NCBI GenBank assembly: GCA_951812525.1
Contig: OX638316.1
Span: 4,830,506 to 4,894,505 of the forward strand
Source of the DNA: an uncultured Poribacteria bacterium
Lineage (GTDB): Bacteria > Poribacteria > WGA-4E > WGA-3G
DNA length: 64,000 nucleotides
Direction of reading: 5' to 3'
Under the pieces are notes generated by a model, which saw nothing but the letters and a program-made list of their open reading frames with translations, searched no databases and was not told the origin of the DNA. This document shows positions 25,622 to 34,485 of the stretch, piece after piece (within the stretch, counting starts at the first letter, position 1; the number at the start of each line of letters is the position of its first letter). A program made the position numbers and the translations under genes.

Positions 25622-26881
25622 CTATCCCTTCAGTTTTGCGTAATGGACTGTCGGTTCAAGTCCAAGTGTTCCACAGTTGCCACTTTTGGCAACGATAATT
25701 GTTAACACCTTATTCCGATAAGTCGCGTGAAAATCCTCCGGTTGCCCTGAGATCGGCAGGATATTTGTGAAGCCGTTTGGGAATGAACTTGCACGTCCCA
25801 AGACGGAAGCGAACCTCGGATCCTCCAACTGCGTCTGAACAGTTAAAACACTTCCAGGGGCAGGCGTTTCACCAGGTACATACGGTGAACTGAGATTGAC
25901 CTCATAGTTGTAGTCTGGCATTAGATCGGGAAGATTGTTCTCTTTTTTAGCAACGGAACTAGGCACCCACCTTGGGAACTCAATTTCAACTTCGTAGTGG
26001 TTCGTCTTTTCTGTAACGCGATTCACCATGCCGTAGCGTCTGTAACGTTCGCGTACGTCATCGGAATAGACAGGAGCACCGGTATCCACGGATCCGGGGA
26101 CTGTCATACGTTCCTCTCTCGGTGTAGCAACGAGGGCAGAACGCAAGCCAATTAGCATCGGGGTAGCAACTAACGATGGGATCCAACCGTAGAACGCCGC
26201 CCCGTAGCGCGGTTGCTCCACTGTCGAACCGAATTCGTCTTTAAACCGGTAAATACCCTCAGCGATTGCAATAACTATCCCCAAAAAGATCATCAGGTTG
26301 CCTTCGCTCGAGAAAATGCCAGCATTTTCGCCACGCACAGCGATTAAGAAAAGGACAAGCGGATAGAGCGTTATGTTGATTAGACTGTTGATAGCTGTTG
26401 ATATGCCTGCACTAAAGACAGTGGAATTTCCAGCCATCTCTTCCAGTCGTGCTTTAAAGTTCGCTGAAAAGGCACCGAGAATAGGCTGCATAAGCATTGT
26501 TAAAAGACCAAATGGTGCTCGAAGCCTCGAGTCGGGGACCTCAGGTATTTGTGCGAATTCTTCGGGTATTCCCTGTTCCTTCCCTCTTCCAGTCGTTCCT
26601 GCCTCGCCATCCGCGGCATCCGCTTTTTCGGGTTTAACAAAAGTCTCAAAAAATTTACTATTTATCTCAATAAAGGGTTGCCACTCGGCAGGAACGTCAC
26701 TCTCCATTGAGATCGCGTCAACAGGACAGGCGGGTTCACATGCGGCACAGTCAATACATTCATCGGGGTTGATATAAAGCTGGTTTTCGCCATCCGTGGT
26801 ATGTATACAGTCAACGGGACAGACATCAACACAGGCGGTATCCATTACGTCAACGCAGGGTTCACAAATTATGTAAGCCAT
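25622..26881 (-). CDS. Ferredoxin fused to a membrane region and a beta-rich C-terminal domain
   Basis: AAGGAGG before the ATG at 26881 sets the start. Residues 1-70 are a 7Fe-8S/FdxA-type ferredoxin (YIICEPCVDVMDTACVDVCP and DECIDCAACEPACPVDAI). After an acidic linker, hydrophobic helices at about 140-235 (LINITLYPLVLFLIAVRG, LMIFLGIVIAIAEGIYRF, WIPSLVATPMLIGL) suggest membrane anchoring. The last ~140 residues (YEVEIEFPRWVPSSVAKKEN … KVLTIIVAKSG) resemble an HSP20/CS-like sandwich. Free FdxA is only about 100 residues, so this is a fusion. It ends 22 bases upstream of bioA's start and may be co-transcribed with it. Confidence 0.8.
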   Translation of the reverse strand: MAYIICEPCVDVMDTACVDVCPVDCIHTTDGENQLYINPDECIDCAACEPACPVDAISMESDVPAEWQPFIEINSKFFETFVKPEKADAADGEAGTTGRGKEQGIPEEFAQIPEVPDSRLRAPFGLLTMLMQPILGAFSANFKARLEEMAGNSTVFSAGISTAINSLINITLYPLVLFLIAVRGENAGIFSSEGNLMIFLGIVIAIAEGIYRFKDEFGSTVEQPRYGAAFYGWIPSLVATPMLIGLRSALVATPREERMTVPGSVDTGAPVYSDDVRERYRRYGMVNRVTEKTNHYEVEIEFPRWVPSSVAKKENNLPDLMPDYNYEVNLSSPYVPGETPAPGSVLTVQTQLEDPRFASVLGRASSFPNGFTNILPISGQPEDFHATYRNKVLTIIVAKSGNCGTLGLEPTVHYAKLKG

Positions 26882-26964
26882 TTCTCCCTCCTTTTCGTAG
26901 ATACTTTGGTATATTAAGTATATCACAATTATTTGGATATGGCAAGCAAATTTGTTCCTTTATT

Positions 26965-27187
26965 AGGGTCATTCAGTTCTCCAATAATTTATATCCGGAC
27001 GCCCGGATTTAGTCTGGGAGTAGACGAAATTTTGCCCACACGCGGCAAAATTTGTCTTTGCTTTACATTTCCATTCCTTGTATTACATTCTTGTTCGGGA
27101 CAAGGCACGTAACCCAAATAAATTCGGGCATCCATCAACAGAAATCCTTCGCATAAGTAAACCTATTTCTTAAAACTAAATGACCCT
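26965..27187. repeat. MITE-like element, copy 1 (223 bp)
   Basis: Begins AGGGTCATTCAGTTCT and ends AAAACTAAATGACCCT, giving 16-bp imperfect terminal inverted repeats. Nearly the same 223 bp occur at 37469-37691 (about 90 percent identity by eye). No ORF. Target repeats are not evident for this copy. Confidence 0.8.
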
Positions 27188-27206
27188 ACAGAAAGTATCC
27201 TTCCAT

Positions 27207-27235
27207 TTGACAAACCGGGCGAAAGCACCTATAAT
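27207..27235 (+). promoter_or_regulatory. Consensus sigma70 promoter for truD
   Basis: TTGACA and TATAAT, both perfect, separated by 17 bases; 60 bases upstream of the truD start. Confidence 0.8.
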
Positions 27236-27294
27236 GGAACAGAAACTACAGCATATCCCATAAACGCGATGACCTTAGGTAGAAGGACAAAAAT

Positions 27295-28395
27295 TTGATA
27301 GGAACCCCACCAAAAACAAGCACAACGTTCAAAATAGAACCAGAAGACTTCATTGTTGAAGAATTACCTCTCTATGAACCCTCGTGCGCAGGCACACATA
27401 CATTTTTTGCTATTCGGAAAAGGAATCTGAGTACATTAGAGGCTATTAACCGAATTGCGCGGGAACTACAAGTACCTACACGAGATTTCGGGTACGCTGG
27501 ATTGAAAGATAAGCATGCGGTCACAACACAAGTCCTGTCTGTGGAAGGCATCCCACCTGAACAGGTTTTGAGGATTCAGGTGCCTGCTATTGAAGTTTTG
27601 TGGGCAGAGCGACACGCCCATAAATTGAGAGTAGGTCATCTCCGCGGCAACCGGTTTGAGATAACGGTCGGCAATGTCGCCCAAAGCCGTCACGCAACGA
27701 TTAAATCAATCATGGAGCGATTGACAACTGAAGGCGTACCGAATCGATTCGGCGTGCAGAGATTTGGAAACAGAAACGATTCACATCTGATCGGCAAGGC
27801 ATTAATGAAATCAGATTGGGAAAGGGTCGTTCATATCATGCTCGCAGATAATGCTTCACAAACTAACGATGTTGCACGACGCATGGAGCGAGAATTAGCG
27901 CGTAAATCCGCTGAGAAAGCGGTTATATGTATTCCGCATCGGCTCCGGAAGCTATTTTTGTCGGCGTATCAGGCATACCTGTTCAATTGCATACTGGAGA
28001 AACGCCTCCCGCATTTAGGCAAGCTCCTTGACGGCGACATAGCGGTAAAACACAGCAACGGTGCCCCTTTTCTTGTTACGAACGCAACCCTCGAACAACA
28101 GCGTGCAGATGCGCTTGAAATCAGTCCATCAGGCCCAATTTTCGGACATAAGATGCGCCTACCAGCCAACGACGTGTTAGCGATGGAGACATCACTCCTT
28201 GCAGATGAACGGATTGATCTGAAAACGTTTCGCAAGGTTGCTGGTATCCGGTTACCGGGGGCGCGTAGACCGTTGCGAATGTCTATGACCTGTCAAGAAG
28301 TTTCAACGGTCGGTACTGCAGACATTCACTTTAAATTTACATTGCCTGCTGGTGGTTATGCGACAGTCGTGTTGGAGGAGGTGCTGTCTGCGTAG
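27295..28395 (+). CDS. truD: tRNA pseudouridine(13) synthase TruD
   Basis: 366 residues from a TTG start with AGAAGGA nine bases upstream. TruD isomerises uridine 13 in tRNA. Motifs: FKIEPEDFIVEELPLYEPS at the N-terminus, FGYAGLKDKHAVTTQ containing the catalytic Asp, RGNRFEITV, and GVPNRFGVQRFG, typical of the family, plus the TruD insertion domain (residues about 190-300). The end RLPGARRPLRM and GGYATVVLEEVL is the normal C-terminal strand. A consensus promoter drives it; the gene stands alone next to a MITE. Confidence 0.95.
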   Translation: MIGTPPKTSTTFKIEPEDFIVEELPLYEPSCAGTHTFFAIRKRNLSTLEAINRIARELQVPTRDFGYAGLKDKHAVTTQVLSVEGIPPEQVLRIQVPAIEVLWAERHAHKLRVGHLRGNRFEITVGNVAQSRHATIKSIMERLTTEGVPNRFGVQRFGNRNDSHLIGKALMKSDWERVVHIMLADNASQTNDVARRMERELARKSAEKAVICIPHRLRKLFLSAYQAYLFNCILEKRLPHLGKLLDGDIAVKHSNGAPFLVTNATLEQQRADALEISPSGPIFGHKMRLPANDVLAMETSLLADERIDLKTFRKVAGIRLPGARRPLRMSMTCQEVSTVGTADIHFKFTLPAGGYATVVLEEVLSA

Positions 28396-28483
28396 AATTT
28401 AGGGATTTTAAGCATATTGGGCACGAAAATTCCTCTCTAACAGTAAGGAAATGGACAAAACCCATACAAGACTTACTTTTTTC

Positions 28484-28513
28484 TTGACATATTATGTAAA
28501 TATGCGGTAAAAT
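28484..28513 (+). promoter_or_regulatory. Sigma70-type promoter upstream of the ECF sigma operon
   Basis: TTGACA and TAAAAT with 18 bases between; about 155 bases before the ECF sigma start, leaving an AT-rich leader (28514-28670) with no evident RNA motif. Confidence 0.6.
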
Positions 28514-28670
28514 TATGATAACTTTTTTCTTAAAATGTTCATTGCACGTTAATTCTCCATGGCGTGCCATTGCCCTTAATTTTTTACATATTTTGAAACG
28601 CAATTGAGTACATCTACGTTATATCATTTAGCCTGCTATATGGATTTTATAGGTAAAGGAGCAGATAGTA

Positions 28671-29285
28671 ATGGCGCGCCAAGTATCAAATGACTTATCT
28701 GCTGTCGAAGATACCTATCTCGCGACGCAAGCGAAGGCGGGTAATGACGCTGCGTTTAGGCAATTGTTCGACAAGCACTATAAGTGGGTTTATAATAAAG
28801 CTCACCGGATGCTTGGGAACTACCAGGATGCGGAAGAAGTAGCCTCAGATGTGTTTATCAAGGTCTGGCAAAAACTGGGCAAATGGGACACGGAACAAGG
28901 CAGTTTTCAAGCATGGCTAAATACGGTGGCCCGAAATACAATCATCGATGCGATACGGAAGCGAGATCGGATTCGAGAGCGTCCGCTGAGCGGCTTGCCC
29001 GACGAGGATGAGCAGCCGTTGAGTCAATACGAGGACCCACGCCCGGGACCTGATCAAGAATTTGAAGCTGAGGAAGCACAAAGAATCTTGGAAGGTGCTC
29101 TTGAACTGGTAACGAAACCGAACCATCGTATTGCTTGGATGCTGCGACATTTGGAAGGCTACAGTATTGCCGAGATCGCCCGCATTCTCAACCGTAAAGA
29201 TGGCACTGTAAAGATTTGGATCTTTCGGTGTACGGAGGAATTGCGTAAAATTTTGATTGCTAAAGGTATTCAGTGGATATACTAA
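28671..29285 (+). CDS. ECF-type RNA polymerase sigma factor
   Basis: 204 residues. Region 2: AAFRQLFDKHYKWVYNKAHR, DAEEVASDVFIKVWQKL (core binding and -10 recognition). Region 4 HTH: YSIAEIARILNRKDGTVKIW, for the -35. A charged linker of about 40 residues joins them. AAAGGAGC precedes the ATG. The next gene follows after 22 bases and encodes an FHA protein, so regulation is likely by phosphopeptide binding rather than by a classic membrane anti-sigma. The target regulon is unknown. Confidence 0.92.
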   Translation: MARQVSNDLSAVEDTYLATQAKAGNDAAFRQLFDKHYKWVYNKAHRMLGNYQDAEEVASDVFIKVWQKLGKWDTEQGSFQAWLNTVARNTIIDAIRKRDRIRERPLSGLPDEDEQPLSQYEDPRPGPDQEFEAEEAQRILEGALELVTKPNHRIAWMLRHLEGYSIAEIARILNRKDGTVKIWIFRCTEELRKILIAKGIQWIY

Positions 29286-29307
29286 TTTTTTTGGAGGATT
29301 AACCGCT

Positions 29308-29958
29308 ATGCGTTTTTGGAAGAGATCGCGGAGGCTCGACATCTCAGCAGATGATCTGAAAAAAGCAGAGTTATTAGAGGCCTATACGCGATGGTTAAAA
29401 AACGAAAGATTATCACGCAAACAGAAACGTCTTTTGAAGGATGTTAATAGTTTGACGGAGCTTCAACCCTTGAAACAGTTGATCGACTTCGCACACTATC
29501 GCTTCGAAGAACGAGAAAATATTATGCCGCGACCTGGGGCAGAAGAACGGGCAAGAGCACGTGTGATGGCTGAAATTCGGGGTGATGCACCGGAAACATT
29601 CACCGCTGACGGACTGGAACCACAGCTTGGTTATAGTCCACAAGGTATGGGTAGTGAGACAACCGAAATCATGCAGGTTGATGCCTCTTTACCCGACCCA
29701 GATGAAATACAGCGTTGGGACACTGAACAGCGAAATACCTCTCCAGAGGATTTGAAACGTTACGATACACTTCAGACGCTTTCCCGATTGCACGTCCGAT
29801 TTGAACAAAAAGACGAAGATGTGTACGTCACAGATTTAGGTAGTTCCGACGCAACTTATGTTGATAATGAGCGTGTTGAAAAGGAAACCCGCGTTCAACC
29901 CGGTTCTACCGTAAAATGTGGAAAAGTTAGCTTTAAAGTGGTCAATATAAAAAATTAA
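29308..29958 (+). CDS. FHA-domain protein, possible sigma-factor partner
   Basis: 216 residues; the ATG at 29308 has TTGGAGGA upstream. The first 80 residues are basic and helical (DLKKAELLEAYTRWLKNERL), with LIDFAHYRFEERE. The C-terminal ~70 residues are a shortened FHA domain (LSRLHVRFEQKDEDVYVTDL, GSSDATYVDNERVEK, PGSTVKCGKVSFKVV); the usual SR.HA site reads LSRLHV. Position 22 bases behind an ECF sigma gene suggests it modulates that sigma factor. No membrane segment. Confidence 0.75.
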   Translation: MRFWKRSRRLDISADDLKKAELLEAYTRWLKNERLSRKQKRLLKDVNSLTELQPLKQLIDFAHYRFEERENIMPRPGAEERARARVMAEIRGDAPETFTADGLEPQLGYSPQGMGSETTEIMQVDASLPDPDEIQRWDTEQRNTSPEDLKRYDTLQTLSRLHVRFEQKDEDVYVTDLGSSDATYVDNERVEKETRVQPGSTVKCGKVSFKVVNIKN

Positions 29959-29979
29959 TAGGCATGTAGGAGAAGGATT

Positions 29980-31071
29980 GTGCTGTGCATTGGGGACGCA
30001 CACTTCAATGCACTTCCATTCCTTAAAGAGGCAGTGTACTTAAACCAATCCAGTTCACTGGCACTATCACATTTTCAACAAGCAACGCTCAGCTACGGGC
30101 AATCCTGCTACGTTGAAGCTATTCAACACTACCTCGCTGGCTTGAAATTAGGTGCAGCACAGCATCACTATATCTATGCGGATCTCGCGAAAGCATACGA
30201 AATGGTCGGGCAGTGGGACAAGGCGTTGGCATGCCTCGACATGGCACTACGATTATGTCCGGATTCACCGACAGCTTTGAGACGCAAAGCACGTATTCTT
30301 GATGAAAAAGCGTGTTATGCCACATTGCTTTGTTATGATGATTTCCGTAAACCACCTCCCCAAGAATTCCTCGAAGGGTTGGAAGAAGATAGCACAACAC
30401 CCTCTAAACAGGTTATAAATTCGGAATTCTTCAATCTCACCTGCTATTCCTCAATGACCCCGCAGACTGTGTGGAACATTTATCGACTCATTCACCAAAC
30501 CCGTTCTGAACTTGGTGTAATACTTGGATGTTACCCCATCACACCGGTGCCTATCTCAATTGTAAATACGAATGGTATGGCTAGTTCACAAAGTTCCCTC
30601 CCGAAGTGGGCAAGCGGCTGTTATGATGGAAGCATTCAGGTGGCATACTGCGCAGCCGGTGAACCCGTGCTGAATATCCTATACGCACTGCTACGACACG
30701 AGTGGGTTCATCTGTTGGTCCATTACTTAACACGCGGCTATTGTCCCGTATGGCTCAACGAAGGACTTGCACAAATCATGGCACGCCCGATGTTCCAGTC
30801 TGAACGGTTTGAGTTAGCGCACGCCATTGAGAAACAGAGTTTGCTCTCCTTTGATGTATTGAACAAACCGTTTAGCAAACTTCCTGCGAGATCCCGGAAA
30901 TTAGCCTATATTCAATCCACTGCGATAACAGAATATCTCATCCAGCAATTCGGTTTCCCAAAAATACGCGAGCTGCTTTACGAACTAAGCGAGGGTACCC
31001 AGACAGAGGACGCCATTGAACATGTCTTTGCGCAGACGCTGTCGGAAATACCGTTAGCAGGTGCGCTCTAA
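29980..31071 (+). CDS. TPR protein with gluzincin-type peptidase domain
   Basis: 363 residues from GTG (AGGAGAAGG upstream). Residues 20-110 form TPR helices (GQSCYVEAIQHYLAGLKLGA, MVGQWDKALACLDMALRLCP). Residues about 225-270 contain LLRHEWVHLLVHYLT and then WLNEGLAQ: HExxH with the third ligand Glu as in peptidase MA-like gluzincins. No signal peptide is visible. It lies third in the ECF sigma - FHA cluster and may be part of the same transcript; the substrate is unknown. Confidence 0.8.
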   Translation: MLCIGDAHFNALPFLKEAVYLNQSSSLALSHFQQATLSYGQSCYVEAIQHYLAGLKLGAAQHHYIYADLAKAYEMVGQWDKALACLDMALRLCPDSPTALRRKARILDEKACYATLLCYDDFRKPPPQEFLEGLEEDSTTPSKQVINSEFFNLTCYSSMTPQTVWNIYRLIHQTRSELGVILGCYPITPVPISIVNTNGMASSQSSLPKWASGCYDGSIQVAYCAAGEPVLNILYALLRHEWVHLLVHYLTRGYCPVWLNEGLAQIMARPMFQSERFELAHAIEKQSLLSFDVLNKPFSKLPARSRKLAYIQSTAITEYLIQQFGFPKIRELLYELSEGTQTEDAIEHVFAQTLSEIPLAGAL

Positions 31072-31107
31072 GGGATACCCCAAATTTCCCATATCGCAAA
31101 ATACAAT

Positions 31108-31602
31108 ATGACAATATTAGATATCGGTATCCTCATTCTTGTCGCATTAGCCGGGTGGAGTTGCTATCGGGGTGGTTTTACACGGGCAGGTTGGGGGATA
31201 TTATCGCTCGGAACGGGTTTCGCGATTGCATCTCAATTTTGGCCTTCCGTTGCGGCATTCCTCCAAAAATTTATAGAAAACCCAACTTTCTCGAAATGGG
31301 CAAGCATTATCGCGCTTATTATCGTCACCACTATTATAATCGATAAAATTTTTGATCGTATGCAGCGCGTTGTTGAAAAAGGGGTTTTGGGTTGGGTAAA
31401 TCGCCTTCTTGGGCTGTGCTTTGGGATTGTTTCAGGCGGACTTTTAATCGCTCTCGCTCTCATCCTTCTGAATACTTATGCTGGTGATGGTTTCAAAAAG
31501 GAGATTGCGAATTCTCGTTTTGCCCCACAACTCTTAGAGATCGGTAATCGCGTTTGGACAGTTAGCAAAGAGCATGTAGAAAAACAACTCGACCTCGAAT
31601 GA
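31108..31602 (+). CDS. CvpA-family membrane protein
   Basis: 164 residues with four hydrophobic helices (ILDIGILILVALAGWS, WASIIALIIVTTIIID, LLGLCFGIVSGGLLIALALI). The start pattern LDIGILILVALAGWSCYRGG and the family-like GWVNRLLGLCFGIVSG fit CvpA (colicin V production-type) proteins, inner-membrane proteins of unclear function. The last four bases overlap the next start (ATGA), so it is coupled to the TPR membrane protein. Confidence 0.85.
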   Translation: MTILDIGILILVALAGWSCYRGGFTRAGWGILSLGTGFAIASQFWPSVAAFLQKFIENPTFSKWASIIALIIVTTIIIDKIFDRMQRVVEKGVLGWVNRLLGLCFGIVSGGLLIALALILLNTYAGDGFKKEIANSRFAPQLLEIGNRVWTVSKEHVEKQLDLE

Positions 31603-32516
31603 AAACCTTTCTCTCTATCCCCGCTCTGATTTTCTTATGTTTGCTCGCAATACCTGTGTCAGCACAGGTATCTGATTTTGCAGATTCGCTCTTCCAAGAA
31701 GGTGATTACCTCAATGCTGCTCACGAGTATAAACGGATCCTCTTTCTACATCCTAATGCCCCGCGTATCGATTTTATAGCCTTCCGCGTTGCTGCATCAT
31801 ACCAGAATTCGGGACAATTAGAACAAGCAATCCGTGCTTACCAGTTCCTGATTGATACCTATCCGAACAGTCTCCTTGTTGAACGCTCCACAAACAATAT
31901 TGCCCAATGCCACATCTTGTTAGGTGCCAGAGAGCGAGGGATCGCCTCGTTGGAAAATTTCCTCACCCAGCACAAAAGAAGCGATTTAGCACCGCTGGCG
32001 CACTTCACGATTGGAATGCTTCATATAGATAAAAATGAATGGACAGAGGCGAGTCAGGTCTGGAACGATGTCTCCTCAGTCTATCCGGACAGTCCCTTTG
32101 CCGAAATGAGCACGAGGTTAGCACGCATCGTAAAATCCGCTGACACGCTGCCGCATCGCTCGCCGACGGTTGCTGGTGTCCTTTCAGCATTGGTGCCGGG
32201 GAGTGGGCAAATTTACAGCGGGAAGACTGTAGATGGACTGTCCGCCTTTATGAGCGTAGCAGTATTCGGTAGCGCGAGTGTGTATTATACCAATAAAGAA
32301 CGCTATGAAGTTGCCGTCCCTGTCGCAGTTCTTGGCGTGTTCTTCTATGGAAATAGTATCTATCAGAGTATCCGAGCAGCAGAGACATTCAATCTACAGC
32401 AGGAAGAGCATTTTCAGCGTCGGATTCAACAGGAAATTAGGGATTCAGGATTATTTGGGACAAGATCAACGCCAAAAGACAATACAAAACTGGTGTTGTG
32501 GCAGTCGAGGTTTTAG
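31599..32516 (+). CDS. TPR protein with C-terminal membrane (PGSGQIY) domain, paralogue 1
   Basis: 305 residues. A signal peptide (IPALIFLCLLAIPVSAQ) is followed by TPR helices over about 25-175 (DYLNAAHEYKRILFLHPNAP, QLEQAIRAYQFLIDTYPNSL). Residues about 185-265 carry ALVPGSGQIYSGKTVDGL and two hydrophobic helices, as in DUF5683-like modules. Overlaps the cvpA-like stop by four bases. Likely envelope-located scaffold. The next gene is a paralogue with the same layout. Confidence 0.8.
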   Translation: MKTFLSIPALIFLCLLAIPVSAQVSDFADSLFQEGDYLNAAHEYKRILFLHPNAPRIDFIAFRVAASYQNSGQLEQAIRAYQFLIDTYPNSLLVERSTNNIAQCHILLGARERGIASLENFLTQHKRSDLAPLAHFTIGMLHIDKNEWTEASQVWNDVSSVYPDSPFAEMSTRLARIVKSADTLPHRSPTVAGVLSALVPGSGQIYSGKTVDGLSAFMSVAVFGSASVYYTNKERYEVAVPVAVLGVFFYGNSIYQSIRAAETFNLQQEEHFQRRIQQEIRDSGLFGTRSTPKDNTKLVLWQSRF

Positions 32517-32518
32517 AC

Positions 32519-33385
32519 ATGACAGGAGTGTCTGCTTTTTTCGCTATCATAGTCTTCGCATTGAGTAGTGTCCCTGACGATGAAAACCGGCAGCAGCGTT
32601 ACGCAGCGGCACTTTTTGAGTTAGGCGATTACCAAGCCGCAAGGCGTGAATATAAACGGCTCCTGTTCTATCACCGGAATACGCAACTCAGAGATATGGC
32701 GGATTATCGGATTGCCCAGAGCTATTACCGTCAGAACCGTTCTGAAAAGGCTGAATCACTATTTCGAGAATTTTCAACGACCTATCCGAATTCACCGTTT
32801 CGGTTTCAGAGCCAGTTGATGCTCGGGCAGCTTCACTTCGACGCAGAGAGATATTCACTGGCACGGACAACGCTCTTTGAACTCCTGCACGCCAGTGATG
32901 ACGTAGATGTTGTCGCAGCGGCACACTATTTACGCGGTTGGTGCTACATTCACACGTCCGATTGGAATAAGGCAATCGCGGAATTTCGGCAAGTTAACAC
33001 ACCCGAGTCAGATGTGCTCGAAAAAGAAAGCGCGCGTCAATTGGCGGACACGCTCCTCAACGAAACACCACTACCTTTCAAATCGCCGGAAACGGCTGGG
33101 TTGCTCTCCACAATTGTTCCAGGGAGTGGGCAGCTTTACGTAGGGAACGTTAAAGAGGGACTTCTCGTAGCTGCAGTGAGCGGAGTGTTCGTTTACCTTG
33201 CGGCAGATGCGGTTCGTGAACGTCGATATATCGATTGCGCCGGTATCTCTTTAGTCGGGTTGTCCTTCTACTGGGGCAACAGGACCAACGCTCGACGGCT
33301 CGCTTCCGAATATAATGCTCAACACGAACAGGAATTCATCGAAACTTTAAAGCGTCAGGCTGACGGAATTGTGTCGCAACAATAA
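32519..33385 (+). CDS. TPR protein with C-terminal membrane (PGSGQLY) domain, paralogue 2
   Basis: 288 residues from the ATG at 32519, two bases after the previous stop (GAGG upstream). N-terminal signal (SAFFAIIVFALSS), TPR helices (DYQAARREYKRLLFYHRNTQ, SEKAESLFREFSTTYPNSPF) and TIVPGSGQLYVGNVKEGLLV with membrane helices near residue 225. It matches paralogue 1 in domain order and motif, so the pair arose by tandem duplication. Tight spacing implies one transcript with cvpA-like. Confidence 0.8.
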   Translation: MTGVSAFFAIIVFALSSVPDDENRQQRYAAALFELGDYQAARREYKRLLFYHRNTQLRDMADYRIAQSYYRQNRSEKAESLFREFSTTYPNSPFRFQSQLMLGQLHFDAERYSLARTTLFELLHASDDVDVVAAAHYLRGWCYIHTSDWNKAIAEFRQVNTPESDVLEKESARQLADTLLNETPLPFKSPETAGLLSTIVPGSGQLYVGNVKEGLLVAAVSGVFVYLAADAVRERRYIDCAGISLVGLSFYWGNRTNARRLASEYNAQHEQEFIETLKRQADGIVSQQ

Positions 33386-33435
33386 ATTCCCATTCTTTGT
33401 CCGAAACTACACCGAACCGTATCTGTGGTGTCAGT

Positions 33436-34071
33436 TTACCACGCTGCCTGTTTGAGGAACTCCAATGCCATCAAGGTATGCCCTTCGGCGTTTGGATGCA
33501 CACCGTCTTGGGTTGTCCAGAGGGCACCCGGACGAGCGGCAACAGCAAGGTCAAAAGCGGCATTTGTCGAAATCAGCCGTGCATCAAATTCCTCTGCAAG
33601 CCTGTGAATGCTCTCGTTGTAGGCATCAACAGCCAACGGACGCGGCATATCAACATCTTCTTCGATATAGAAAATTTCAAACAGAAAGAGCGAGGCATCC
33701 AATTCAGTTTTTGCACGGGTGAGAATCCGTCGATAGCAGGCTTCCCAAATCGGTAGATACGCCTCCGTAGAAATACCTTCCGCATGTTGCCGACTGGCAT
33801 TGTTAATACCAATTTTCACCGAAAGCCATTTCGGTTTTTCGTCAATTACATCAATGTCCCATCGACTTTCTAAACCTTCAACGATGTCTCCACCAATGCC
33901 TTTGTTGACATAGCTGATGTCTCGTTCAGGGTATTTCGCGGTGATAAGTTCTGTTATTTTGCGGACGTAGCCGTGTCCGAGTGGTGCGTGTGCGTCTCGT
34001 CGACCACAATCTGTAATACTATCCCCGATAAAAAGCACTTTATCTCCAAATTGAAACAACAAATTGTTCAC
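33436..34071 (-). CDS. SGNH/GDSL-family hydrolase
   Basis: 211 residues. Catalytic blocks: FIGDSITDCGRR (Ser), NKGIGGD (Gly of the oxyanion hole), VKIGINNA (Asn; note Lys-Ile-Gly-Ile-Asn) and DGVHPNAEGH (Asp/His pair). This is an ester hydrolase of the lysophospholipase/acetylesterase type. No signal peptide, so intracellular or non-classically exported. It is convergent with the paralogous TPR genes. Confidence 0.9.
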   Translation of the reverse strand: MNNLLFQFGDKVLFIGDSITDCGRRDAHAPLGHGYVRKITELITAKYPERDISYVNKGIGGDIVEGLESRWDIDVIDEKPKWLSVKIGINNASRQHAEGISTEAYLPIWEACYRRILTRAKTELDASLFLFEIFYIEEDVDMPRPLAVDAYNESIHRLAEEFDARLISTNAAFDLAVAARPGALWTTQDGVHPNAEGHTLMALEFLKQAAW

Positions 34072-34162
34072 AAAGCAGCTCCTAAATGTGATATACTTAT
34101 TAATTGTCAGTACTCAGTTGTCAGTTGTCAGAAAGACAAGCCTTCTTCTTACCAACACCGAC

Positions 34163-34453
34163 AACTATGGAAAACCTACAAATAAATGGACATCTTTGTA
34201 GCATAAACTTTTAGTTTGTGACAGTGTGAATGCTCATTAGTGGTATTCACACTCTTTAAGAATCCAGGGTCATTTAGTTTATATATTTAGTTTATATCTG
34301 TGAATATTTTTCGTCCTTTTTTACCCGTTCAACCCGGTAGGCACGGTTTCCTAACCGTGCCGGAAACGAGAAAAAAGGTGTCAAACTCCATATATTCTTA
34401 AAACTAAATGCCCCTATTTAAGAATCTCCAATTAATTCTAATATCTACCATAT
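34163..34453. repeat. Repeat B copy 1, interrupted by a MITE
   Basis: 34163-34265 and 34416-34453 together match 58607-58735 (about 85 to 90 percent by eye: AACTATGG, GGACATCTTTGTAGCATAAA, ATTCACACTCTTTAAG, CCAATTAATTCTAATATC). In this copy 150 bp of a MITE are inserted between them. Confidence 0.75.
34266..34415. repeat. MITE-like element, copy 2 (150 bp)
   Basis: Starts AGGGTCATTTAGTTTA and ends AAAACTAAATGCCCCT. It is flanked by direct repeats TTTAAGAATC (10 bp) on both sides, indicating insertion with target duplication. Internal sequence differs from copies 1 and 3 and contains an inverted GCACGGTTTCCTAACCGTGC. Confidence 0.8.
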
Positions 34454-34485
34454 ATAATCTATCAGATTTTGAGTAACATTCCAAC

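Noticed and set aside
34416-34485. TPP riboswitch before thiE
   Set aside because: The region is repeat B sequence; the conserved CUGAGA and ACCUGA elements are not present.
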